A stretch of DNA of 30,918 bases from Triparma columacea (lineage: Eukaryota; Sar; Bolidophyceae; Parmales; Triparmaceae), in assembly GCA_030267965.1 (NCBI GenBank), contig BRYA01000118.1, forward strand, positions 17,883 through 48,800, written 5' to 3'. A program made the position numbers and the translations under genes. Each line of letters starts with the position of its first letter. Within the stretch, counting starts at the first letter, position 1. Of the stretch, positions 1 through 9,500 are shown piece by piece. Below the pieces are notes generated by a model. It saw nothing but the letters and a program-made list of their open reading frames with translations. It made no database searches and was not told where the DNA came from.

Positions 1-212
1 GGGGGGGGAAGACGATGAGGGGGGGGTTAAGGATGCTGTCGTTGCGGGGGTCGTGGGGAAGTGGATGGAGAAGGAGAGGAGGGAGGGGGAGGAGGGGGGG
101 GGGGCGCTTATTTGGGATGACTAGGGTGGGGTTTGGGTTGATGAGAAGAAAAAGAAGGTTTAGGGGATTTTTTTATGATGAAGGTTTTGTTTCACTTCAT
201 TACACGCATGCA
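1..212. other. G-rich flank without a supported gene
   Basis: This stretch is dominated by G runs and GGA-type low-complexity sequence. The open frames across it are arginine/glycine-rich and look like products of base composition, so no gene is called. It would be the 3' side of the minus-strand gene whose last proposed codon ends at 213. Confidence 0.5.
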
Positions 213-1696
213 TCAGACAGGCAGAAATATCTCCTCAATAATTGGTTCAAAAATGTACGCGATTGCCGTGGTTGGCGCCGGGGTGGTGGCGAGGGACATG
301 GCAATGAACACCACGCTGACAATGGTGGGGACGTCCCACGACTTCCCTTTCGTCGCCCTCGACGCTTTCAGGAAGAAGGTCATTACGTGGTTCGTTACGA
401 CAGCAACCAAAATCTCAGCGTAGCCAGGGAGACTGAGTGCGAATGACTGTGTGGTGCGGCGAGCGAAGCAAGCCGTGGAGAGGGCTGTGTTATTGGAGGA
501 TCACAATCATGCGACGATCCCAACCATGCGACCATCCCAATCATGCGACGATCCCCTCCCCATCAATCTACTCCCCTCCTCTCACCTCCTCCACCACCCT
601 GAGGAGCTGTAAAATTGCCATCAAGTTGCCCACGTAAACCACAACTATCCCGTACTTCATCATTGTCGGAGATGAAGAAGACCGGTCGCCTTGTCCCAGC
701 GCCGTTTTGAAGACATTCCTGAACCTCGCAGTACCCTTCTTCCCCACCTCAGACGAGTTGTTCAAGTTTTTCCTCTTTCCTGAGCGAAGCAAGGAGCGAA
801 GCGACGAGTCAGATTTATGTAGCGGTTTGGAGTGCCGAGGGAGCGAAGCAACCGAGAACCCCACGTGCGACGTTTCTATTTGGCTTGGTTCTCTTCTCAC
901 CATTTTTCACGTACTCCTTCAGGTATTCCGCAAAATGATCCTCCTCCGTTTCTCCCCCCCCAGCCTTGCCCTTTGTCCACACCCCCATCCCCATCTCTCC
1001 CACAACGCCCGCCAACTCCAACTGATGGTTGTCCATCAAGGTCTCGTTCGGAACTACAATAACCCGGGGCTTCAGCGCGGCTCTAAACGACTCAATAATA
1101 CTCCCCGCCCCTCCGTGGGTAAGAATTAAGCAGGAGGAGGAGGTCTGCGGCGAGCGAAGCGAGCCGCGGGAAGGATGGGCGAAATTGTGTGAGCAGCGAA
1201 GAGACGAGTGCCATCCGCAAGTGCCATCCGAAATATGCAAGAGGTACCGTACCAGGGCAGGAAGGTTGGGGGTGTAGGGGAACAACTTGTAGAGTAAGGC
1301 GCATTCAGGTGAAATTTTTGGGATCATCATCATTGTTGCGCCAGGAACATCAACCGCAGATGAGGCAGAGTCTCTTATTTTGGCACCTTGTTCACCTCCT
1401 TCCGACGCCCGCTTTCCACCCATGCTATTTACTGCGCTCTCCAACCTTCTTTCTACTTCTTCCTTATCCATCCCTCCGTATTGTACAAACACTGTGATAA
1501 TATTTCTCTCATTCTTGCTAGATCCCCCATTATTGCCTTGCTTTCCACCAATCTTTGCTGCCCCGAGAAGGCCAGAGGTGTGTAGGTCAATGAGGGCCTT
1601 CATGAAGGGAGTGGAGAGGGACAAGTTTACAAGAACATCGTGGGAAGTTGTACCCACAGTTACCAAAACCGTGTCGGTCAGGGTTGGGGTTGACAT
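213..1696 (-). CDS. ALG13: ALG13-like UDP-GlcNAc transferase catalytic subunit with hydrophobic C-terminal extension
   Basis: This is the probable catalytic half of the Alg13/Alg14 GlcNAc transferase, which makes the second step of dolichol-linked oligosaccharide assembly on the cytosolic ER face. The N-terminus reads VTVGTTSHD, and exon 2 carries the family signature THGGAGSIIES followed by PNETLMDNHQLELA, matching the donor-binding half of GT-B enzymes. Proposed exons are 1253-1696, 901-1144, 586-779 and 213-413, giving 360 aa. The introns are 1145-1252 (108 nt, phase 0, family B introner), 780-900 (phase 1) and 414-585. Classical Alg13 is about 200 aa and soluble. The last two exons add about 130 residues with several hydrophobic stretches (KYGIVVVYVGNLMAILQLL and VPTIVSVVFIAMSLA). 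They could be a membrane anchor, or belong to a separate downstream gene. The first two exons are secure; the last junction is tentative. Confidence 0.8.
506..560. repeat. Short tandem repeat in the proposed last ALG13 intron
   Basis: Three imperfect copies of a unit of about 18 nt reading caatcatgcgacgatccc lie in tandem. They fall inside the interval proposed as the final ALG13 intron (414-585). Confidence 0.6.
1145..1252 (-). repeat. Family B introner-like intron in ALG13
   Basis: On the gene strand the intron starts GTACGGTACCTCTTGCATAT and ends in the element's CGCTTCGCTCGCCGCAG-type terminus. It shares both ends and the internal ACACAATTTCGCCC motif with three introns of the monooxygenase gene at 4860-5655. 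Its length is 108 nt with no in-frame stop, so retention would insert 36 residues without breaking the frame. The phase-0 junction joins PAL to TSSSC. Confidence 0.8.
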
Positions 1697-2382
1697 TTTT
1701 TAGATAAAAAGGTAAAAAGGGGAAGAGGGAAGGTCTTCATCTTCAACTTTGCTATACATGGATTAGCCTTTCGTAGGTATATAGGGGTTACAAATATAAG
1801 GTGACCTACGACAACGGTGATCTGCGCGGTGTTTCCAGGGACGAGCTCCTTGCTGTCTGACTTGACTTGAGGTGCTGGGGAAGGTTAACATGACGAAATA
1901 CAACGACGAGCATTGGGGTATCTTGGATGATGAGGACGGTGAGGAAGTTGTCGTTGATTTATATATTTAGTACTCGCTGAACGATTAGTTTGGAAAAAGG
2001 AAGACATATAAATGTAACCTTTTTCGCAATCTTCACACCCCCCTTATCACATTGCTCAAACCAACGCAACCGCGTATTTCTTTCGTCTTAACGTTTATTC
2101 GGTGTAGTAAACCTTTGAGGGTGCGTATTTACGTGTCGTGTGGGGTTCTATAAAGGCCAGGTTTGGCAACAGATCCTGCCCTTTGTCTGCTGGGGAATCG
2201 TCTTTCTGGTAAATTGATGACCGCTGCGTCTTCCTGTATTGTCTTTCGCGTCCCCGGAATTATTCTCGCGGTTTATCGATCTTCTCTCACCCCCTCCTCC
2301 CCAAATAAACCCCTAATCACTGCACCAACAACAACCCACAGGACATCGGCAGTTTTGGTAGTTTCGGCATTATCACATTCGA
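1697..2382. other. Intergenic region between divergent genes, with a possible coding relic
   Basis: This lies between the start codons of ALG13 (minus) and the 2383 gene (plus), so it should hold both promoters. An ATATAAAT motif near 2006-2013 could be TATA-like. Two short frames at 1798-1970 look protein-like (separate entry). No RNA gene was recognised. Confidence 0.4.
1798..1970 (+). pseudogene. Possible degraded coding relic (Tudor/chromo-like fragment)
   Basis: Frame 1 reads YKVTYDNGDLRGVSRDELL before a stop at 1858. A second frame then reads LEVLGKVNMTKYNDEHWGI and ends in an acidic tail and a stop near 1970. The first piece resembles the YxVxYDxGD...L segment of Tudor/PWWP-like modules. 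The two pieces are in different frames and total about 60 codons, with no clear start or splice sites. This is suggestive only, and chance is not excluded. Confidence 0.2.
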
Positions 2383-2814
2383 ATGGCTTCAACCCCGCCC
2401 CGCTCGCCTGGAGTCTCCCCAGGTTCTTCAACCGCGGCCTACGACCGTCAAACCAGTTGGTCCCGGGCCCTAGAGGCCAGGCACAAGGGTGAGAGGGAGA
2501 GGATGAAAAGGGAGGAGGTTGAGGGTTGCACATTCAGGCCAGAGACGAACGTCATGGCCAGGACGTACCCGGTTGATGGCGGCGGCTCCATGAAGGTGAA
2601 GCAAAGCGCGAGGATGAGGATGACGGGGGGGAACCACGTGGACAGGGTCAGGAAGGGGAGGGAGGAGAGGGATAGGGTTAGGAGGGGATTGCCTAGGGGG
2701 TACGTTCAGGGGGAAGAGAGCCTCGGAGGGAGAGTCGGGGGGGGGTACGTTGACGGAGGGAGGGGAGGGGGAGGGGGAGGGGGAAGCGGGGGTCATGGGT
2801 ACAAGGCGATGCAA

Positions 2815-2846
<32 letters not shown>

Positions 2847-3483
2847 GCAACAACAGCGGCAGCAGCAGCAAGCCCCCCAACAACAATACCAACCCCCGAT
2901 GCTACCGAGCGAGATGGAAGAGGGGGGGGCGACACAGCAGGGAGGCTACTATGAGGAATGGGAGGGAGGAGGAAGGGGGGGGAAGGAGGGGGATGGGGGA
3001 GGATACTACGACCAAACGGGAGAACAAGCAGACGGAGGGGAGGGCATCGGAGCCAGAGATATGATGGAGGGACCAGGATCGATCCCAGGAAGCCCTGAGG
3101 CCGGAGGAGGGTACTACAATCCCCTCCAGTTCTACGACCAGCTCCAATACGAACGCTCGTCATGGACATCAGAGAGGTCCAGGATGCTGAAGGTCATCCA
3201 AATGCAGCAGGAGGAAATCGGAAGGCTGAGGGACACGAACCAGGGAAGGGCCGTCGAGGTTGCGAGGACTTTCGGGGACGCTGTTGGAGTCTTTGAGGAG
3301 AGGATCATGGATCTCGAGGGGAACATACTACAGGAACTCAAGCTACTCAGGTCAAGGGGAGGGAACTCCGGGGGGGGCAAGAGGGAGGAGGAGGGAAGAG
3401 GGGGCTTAGAGGATAGAGTAAAGAGGATGGAGGATAAAATTGACAGGTTGATTGGGGTAATGGGAGGTGGGAGAAATGTATAA
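2383..3483 (+). CDS. Hypothetical polyQ / glycine-rich protein with C-terminal coiled coil
   Basis: This is a single-exon frame of 366 aa starting MASTPPRSPG. Residues about 30-55 contain a charged segment ending EEVEGCTFRPETN. It resembles the short 'E-x-C-T-F-x-P-x-x-N' motif seen in many protist cytoskeletal or flagellar proteins (recalled, not searched). The middle is low complexity: a glycine run, then about 17 glutamines encoded by mixed CAG/CAA at 2812-2862, then more Gly/Tyr/Glu-rich sequence. The last third (about residues 255-360) is heptad-like and probably a coiled coil (SERSRMLKVIQMQQEEIGRL; EERIMDLEGNILQELKLL; EDRVKRMEDKIDRLI). There is no signal peptide or membrane segment. Function is unknown; a structural or scaffold role is a guess. 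Confidence 0.65.
2812..2870 (+). repeat. CAG/CAA trinucleotide repeat encoding polyglutamine
   Basis: A run of CAG and CAA codons, interrupted once by CGG, lies within the 2383-3483 coding frame. The codons are mixed, which suggests the protein tract itself may be maintained and is not a pure DNA slippage array. Confidence 0.8.
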
Positions 3484-3710
3484 CGGGAAGGGGTGGGGGG
3501 TGGGGGAGGAAGGAAGGAGAGGGGAGGGGTAAGGATGAGAGTGTATTTATCAGAAACAAAAATCGTGCTTCGTGATATAGATATATGGCCAAACTCAAAC
3601 CAGGAAGTAATTATTTACAAGCAGCACACAAGCACACAACAACGAAGTTCTTCTTTCTTCTTCCTCTCCATTCCCTCCCCCCCCCCCTCCCCCCCTCCAC
3701 CCCCTTCACG

Positions 3711-6352
3711 ATGCTTCCCCGCCTGACTATCCTATGCGCGGTCATGGTCGTCGCCTGCGCTGTTGCCTCTCGGTAAGCCCAATCAGTAACAACATCCTAT
3801 CACCCCGTCCCTTGTGCTCTGAGGTTTCTCATAAGTGTTGTCCTTCGCGCTTCATAGCCTCCTTCGTCGCTCACCCTCCCCTCCCCTCGACTCTCCTCCA
3901 GCTCGCTTGCTTCCTCCTCCAAGTCCACCCTCCTGAGATTCACAAGAAAATTCATCACCTGCGACGACAAGGATGTTGAGATAACAGATGTGACCAACAG
4001 GATCATTTGGGCGTACAGTGATTCAGTTCCTGATGGATCTGGGGTTGGAGTGGGTGGTCCCGGAGGGCACGTCGATCGGGGTTCTTTGTCTTTGAGGCTT
4101 CGTAGTGGAGGGACCCCTCAGAGGTGAGTGGTGGCCAGCGACGAGCGAAGCGAGTCGCGGTAGCTTTCGTTGAGGTAGCTTTCGTTGAAGTAACTTTCGT
4201 TGAGGTAGCTTTCGTCGTCGCTTTCGTTTGTCGTCGTCGATTTCATCCCCCTCGCATTCATCCCCCTCGCATTCATCCCCCACGCATTCATCCCCCACGC
4301 ATACTGATTTTCTTCCCGCGGCTCGCTTCGCTCACCGCGCTCGCTTCGCTCACCGCGCTCGCTTCGCTCACCGCCCCCCCCCCACAGGCCTTCCGACACC
4401 CCGCTCCACACCCTCGACATGACCGTGGAAGACATCACCGTCACTCCTGATGACGTTCCCTCGGGTTCCTTCCAGGTTAGCGGCGTCACGATTGACAACG
4501 GGGGCGAGGGAGAGGGTAAAATTTCCACGACGTCTTACTGGTGCAAGGGTATCAACGTAACCCACCTTGACGGGTCCCCCCAGCATGCTGTTGGCTTTGA
4601 GCCGATTGTTACTGAAGGTAATGAGAGGAGAGTTCACCACATTCTTCTCTACCAGTGCCCCGACATGGCCAATGATCCGGAAGCCGCGACTTATTCCGGG
4701 AATTGCTGGGCGGATTCTACCCCCCGGACTGTCAAGCAGTGCAACTTTGGTTCTGTGGTCACTGCCTGGGCAATTGGAGGGGAGCCATCGTACTTTCCTA
4801 CGGCTGCCGGCATGAAGGTCGGGGAGGGCGGAGTTGGTGGGGGGTACTACATGATGGAGGTGAGGGCATGGTACCTCTGCATATATATTTCGGATGGCAC
4901 TCGTCTCTTCGCTCGCCGCCTCTCTCACACACACAATTTCGCCCATCCTTCCCGCGGCTCGCTTCGCTCACCGTCGCTTCGCTCGCCGCAGATTCACTAC
5001 GATAACTACGACGCCTCAACCTTCAACGACTCCAGCGGACTGAGGATGCTGTACACGCCGACCTTGAGGGAGAACGACATTGGTGTCATGTACACCGGGG
5101 CCCTTATCGGCATTGATATTCCCCCCAACGAGGAACGGTATGACATCAACGCGAGGTACGGTACCTCTACATATTTCGGATGGCACTCGCGCTCACCGCC
5201 TCTCTCACACAATTTCGCCCATCCTTCCCGCGGCTCGCTTCGCTCGCTGCAGGTGTCCGTGGACCTGCACCGCCAACGTTCCCAGTGCTGGAATCAAAGT
5301 CTTCAACTCCCTCCTTCACGCTCACACCGCCGGCGTCGCCGTGAGGACCTCTCTGTCCGACAAAAATGGCAACTTCAAGCAGTCGCTAGGGACGGAAGAT
5401 TATTACGACTTCAATTATCAGACGCCCATACCCCTTGACGTCACTATGCACAAGGACGACGAGATTCACACGAGGTGCACGTACAACACTGAGGGACGCA
5501 CAAAGAGCACCTTGTTCGGCTTGGCCACGGGGGACGAGATGTGCCTCACGTACTTATGGTACGGTACCTCATTTCGAATGGCCCTCGTCTCTTCGCTCTC
5601 GCTAACACAATTTCGCCCATCCTTCCCGCGGCTCGCTTCGCTCGCCGCCCCCCAGGTACTACCCGGCAATGCCTGATTCTGGCAGGTGCCTCTTCACCAA
5701 CGCCTCCCCCGTGGGAATCCAGCAGGGAGGCCTGATGAGCATCGTCCCCGACCCGTATGACAACGGCCGCCTACCCTTAGCGGTCTGCGACGCGAGCTTC
5801 ATAAATATTGCAAGCCCAAATGACCTGAGCTACCCCGAGGTTTATTGCGAGAGGGAAGTAGTCCCGAAGGAGGAAGAGAAGTGGCTCGTCAACGGGGGGG
5901 GAGGTGAGATGGATCTAGAGCAGCTGTATGATAACGTCGAGGTAGTCAACGACAAGGTCTCCATCTACTACACCGTGGACTCTGGCACTTCAGAACTGCA
6001 CATGGCCATTCGCGCCGATACGGAGGGCTGGGTAGGAGTCGGTTTCGGTGGCGGCAAGATGAAGGGGTCCGACATTATCATGGGTTGGGTGAACGAGGAT
6101 GGGGGGTGGGTGAGTGACAGGTTCGCAGAGGGAAATTGGGAACCCGCCGTTGACGAGGTGCAAGATTACTACAATCTTGCCGTCTACTCGGCAACGTGCG
6201 AAGTAGAAGACGGGGGAGCTTGTCAGTGGGTCAAAGGAGACGCAAATCCTGTCGATGAAGACGTTGTGTTGGGAGCGGGAGCGGGCAAGAAGAGTGGCGG
6301 AACGGCTCTTGTCTTGGTGGGAGTTGTTTTGATGGGCTTGCTTTGGTTCTAA
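3711..6352 (+). CDS. Copper type II ascorbate-dependent monooxygenase (DBH/MOXD1-like) with C-terminal DOMON and TM anchor
   Basis: Six exons (3711-3772, 3902-4123, 4388-4859, 4992-5155, 5253-5558, 5656-6352) give 640 aa. Residues 1-19 (MLPRLTILCAVMVVACAVA) form a signal peptide. The N-terminal copper domain has VHHILLYQC (H178, H179) and EIHYDN (H254), matching the CuH/CuA ligands of PHM/DBH. The C-terminal copper domain has LHAHTAG (H329, H331) and GDEMCLTYLWYYP (M403), matching CuM/CuB. All catalytic metal ligands are therefore present. A DOMON-like domain follows at about 495-595 (IYYTVDSGTSELHMAIRA, WVGVGFGG), then a hydrophobic tail at about 616-640 ending in LLWF. The protein should hydroxylate a substrate in the secretory lumen or outside the cell using ascorbate; the substrate is unknown. 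In animal DBH/MOXD1 the DOMON domain is N-terminal, so this order is rearranged. Every junction is in frame. Confidence 0.9.
4124..4387 (+). repeat. Intron 2 of the monooxygenase gene, built from three minisatellites
   Basis: Donor AG|GTGAGTGG and acceptor CCCACAG|G join in phase 2. The intron begins with a reversed introner core (gcgacgagcgaagcgagtcgc near 4137). It then has four copies of a 15-nt unit tagctttcgttgagg, four copies of a 15-nt unit cctcgcattcatccc, and three copies of a 16-nt unit cgcgctcgcttcgctca before the pyrimidine tract. The array appears to have grown by tandem amplification of element-derived and local sequence. Confidence 0.75.
4860..4991 (+). repeat. Family B introner-like intron, copy 1 in the monooxygenase gene
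   Basis: The 132-nt intron joins in phase 0 (MME|IHYDN). The host-like donor GTGAGG is followed after 8 nt by the element signature GGTACCTCTGCATATATATTTCGG. The 3' part has cacaatttcgcccatccttc, then a duplicated cgctcgcttcgctc core and CGCAG. The length is a multiple of three with no stop, so retention would be frame-neutral. Confidence 0.8.
5156..5252 (+). repeat. Family B introner-like intron, copy 2 in the monooxygenase gene
   Basis: A 97-nt phase-2 intron between exon ends GCGAG and GTGTCC. The donor GTACGGTACC is supplied by the repeat itself. The element body reads through TATTTCGGATGGCACTCG and CAATTTCGCCCATCC to the core and CTGCAG. It is almost the same size and sequence as the intron at 5559-5655. 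Confidence 0.85.
5559..5655 (+). repeat. Family B introner-like intron, copy 3 in the monooxygenase gene
   Basis: A 97-nt phase-2 intron between exon ends TTATG and GTACTACC. It has the same donor (GTACGGTACCTC), an ATTTCGAATGG segment, CAATTTCGCCCATCC and the terminal core before CCCCCCAG. The junction restores the conserved LWYYP motif of the copper domain, which fixes the splice sites. Confidence 0.85.
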
Positions 6353-6435
6353 CGAGCGCCATAACAAGGATATGTTTGACAGAAATGTGCGTTGTCGGCG
6401 AGTTGCATATCTATACAATCATCTTCATTATTACA

Positions 6436-6521
6436 CGAGCGCAAAGCATCAGAGGAGCAAAAAGGTACCTTAACTGATACACTAGCATCATCCCTTCCGC
6501 GACTCGCTTCGCTCGTCGCCA
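6436..6521 (+). repeat. Family A introner-like element outside a coding intron
   Basis: A nearly full-length copy: gcatcagaggagc, gtaccttaactgatacacta, gcatcatcccttccgcgact, then the cgcttcgctcgtcgcc core. It lies in the 3' flank between the convergent monooxygenase and kinase genes, ending next to the kinase stop codon. It could sit in a 3' UTR intron of the kinase, or be a non-intronic copy. Confidence 0.7.
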
Positions 6522-9500
6522 TCAAAAATCTGCGAACGGGTCCTCCTCCCCTCCTTGGAACTCCTCCACGGCGTCCCCACTGAGCCCCCAGCCCCCCCCT
6601 CCATCCTCCCCCCCTTCCCCCTCCCCCCCGACTCCCCCCCCATCTCCCTCTATCGGCACGTACTCAACCTCTACGTCCCTTTGGTACAGTTGTTCCCAGT
6701 CCAGTTCATGCGCACTGAAGAAAAGGTGGTCCTTGATGTCCTCTATCCCTCCCCTCAGGGAGCCGAGCCTCAGCGCCGAATTGCTTTCAAGCAGCTTCCT
6801 AATGAGGCTCTTGGCGTGGGGGTCGAATCCAAGTGGGAACCTTTGAAATGAATAATAGAGTAGAGTGACGAAGAGGTTAGAGGAGCGCAAGGCATCAGAG
6901 GAGCGCAAGGTATCTCAACTTCTACACAAGTATGTTCCCTTTCGCAACTCGCTTCGCTCATCGCCGCAAATCCCTTCCGTGACTCGCTTCGCTCGTCGCT
7001 TTCGCTTCGCTCGTCGCTTACACTCACCTCAAATACCTCTGGCTGTAAACGATCCTCTCGAAGGTCTCCTGTTGGCTGTCTGCCTCAAAGGGTGTCGTAC
7101 CGCAAAGCATCTCGTAGATGAGAATTCCGCACGCCCAGTAATCGACGGCCTTGTCGTGCCCCCTGCTGAGGACAATCTCTGGTGCCATGTACTCCGGCGT
7201 TCCGCAGAGCGTAAAGGTGCGGTCCTCCGTCTTGCCGTGTAGCTCGTAGGGGAGCTTCTTGGCGAACCCAAAATCTGCAATCTTGAGGTAGCCGAAGCAG
7301 TCCACCAGCAGGTTCTCGGGCTTTAGGTCGCGGTAACAGAAGGACCAGTTGTGTATGTGCTCGAAAGCGCTTATACACATCGCGCTGAAGAGCATCGAGC
7401 TTCGGAGGCTCAGTCCCCCCCACTGGCCCATGCAGCTTGGGGGCCTCTTCTCGTATATGAGGGTCCAAAGCTCGCCACCCGGCACGTACTCCAAAAGGAG
7501 GTAGACCTATGTGGCGGCGCAAGCGAGATGGGATAGTTAGATTGGTGTGACTCGCTTTGCTCTTGGGATGAAATTTTGATATGCTCCTTCACACTGACGC
7601 CAGCCACACTCCGAAGACACTCCATCCAATACGCTAGCACCTTCGCACTGGCGCTATCCTCTCCCATCCGCGGCTCGTTTCACTTGCCGCACTGAAATCA
7701 CATATCGTCTCCCCTCCTCACCTGATTGCTGTCGCTCAGTGTCCCCCTCAGCTCGACGACGAAGGGGTGGTCCATGACTTGCATGGCGGTCTTCTCTCTT
7801 CTGACGTTCTGCTGCTGCTGGGTCCTGATGAGGTGCGCCTTGGCGAGGCATTTTAGGGCAGACACTTCCCCCGTGATTCTGTGATGAGCGCCAAGAGGGT
7901 TAAGTAAGTAAGGGGGCGAGAAATATGACGGCCATTAGAGAGGGGTGGACAAGCGAGCAATAAAATCCCTTCCGCGACTTGCTTCGCTCGTCGCTTTCGC
8001 TTCGCTCGTCGCCACCGCTCACCTGTGTGTGACCATGACGACCTTTCCAAAAGTTCCCGTGCCGAGGGTTCCTTGGGGCTCAAGGTCCTCGAGGACGACC
8101 TGGTCCATCACAGCAGCCCTCTTCTCGATGGCGATTGCCATGCTCTCGTTCCTGCTCCTGCCCGATCCGGCGAAGCCCTCATTCTGCATGAGACTCGGGA
8201 ACTGCTCCGCGACCATCTTGTCGTTGCCCTGCAAGTCAGCCTTCTTGCTGCTCGCCACTGCGTCCCTCAGGGCCATCTCCTCTTGGAGCTGCTGCTCGAA
8301 GGGAGCCATGAAAGTCTGGAAGGCCTCCCTGTGCATCACCAGGAGTTCCGCCACGTCCGACGTCACCGTCACTGTGGCCGTGCGGGGGAGCCTTCGAAGG
8401 AGGGCGATCTCGCCAAAGTACTGTCCGGAGCCGAGGAGCTCGAGCTCCACATTTGAGTTGAGGGAGGATGACCACTGGGTCACCGAGACCGATCCTGCGT
8501 GAACGACGTAAAAGTGGTCGCCCTCCGTACCCTCCTCAATTACGTGCTCTCCCTCCTTAAAGTACTCCTTTTCAAAGTACGTGGTAAGGGTGTAAAGGGC
8601 CTCGTCCGAAAGGCCCTGAAGCATCTTGATGCCCTTGAGGATGCGGGCGGTGGTAATCTGGTACATAATGTCCTGGATCGATCCGAGGAGAAGGTCGAAC
8701 TGCAACGAGCGAAGCGTGGGGGTGAGAACGGCCCGAAAATTTTCGCAAAGCACCTCAACTTATACACTAGCATAATCCCTTCCGCGACTCGCTTCGCTCC
8801 GCCACCTCAACTTATACACAAGCATGATCCCGGGGACGACGACTCGCTTCGCTCGTCGCCCCCCCCCGCCCCTCCTCACCTGCTCCAATGAGAGAGTGAA
8901 GCACTCAACATCCCCGCAGGCGATGCAGTTTGCAGCACGTTTTTCCTTCTTCTGCAGTGCCCTCTCCCCGAAGAACTCCCCGGGCCCTAGTCTTATCAGC
9001 TCGCGCTCGTGACCATCCTCCTCGTTCCTCGTGCAAACTACAGTTCCTTTGTAAATCATGTAGAAGACCTCGCCCTCATCACCCTGCCTAATGATGTACT
9101 CCCCGTCGTTGTATATTGCTGCACGGAGAGCACGAGCGATTTTGGTAGTCTCCTGATTCCCGAGGGGCTTGAGGAGGTCAACGTTTTTGAGGAAGTTGCA
9201 CAGCATCACAGTCTGGTTGGAAGAGGTGGTGGCCAGGAGGCGACGAAATAGAGGACGAGAAAGGGTCCACAGGCTGCAGTCCTCGGTAGCTATGATTGTG
9301 GCGGCACGAGGGGAATTCCACATGAGAGCCAGCTGCAATGAGTGAAGCGAGTCACGGAGATGGTAAAGTTATTGGGTTTAGAATTGTAGCGGCGGTTGAG
9401 GGGAGGACACGTCTTGTACAGAGGTGCGCGCTGGTGTGTTTCATCTCGCACCGCTGTCGTTCTTATTCGCTCATGTCCTCTTCGCTACGGCTCACCTCTC

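Noticed and set aside
15..446. Plus-strand frame of 143 codons at the left edge
   Set aside because: Arg/Gly-rich product of G-run sequence with no domain. The opposite strand at 213-413 gives a more protein-like, membrane-type sequence.
2470..2892. Minus-strand frame rich in Leu/Pro opposite the polyQ gene
   Set aside because: Leucine run is the antisense of CAG/CAA codons; no start context or domain.
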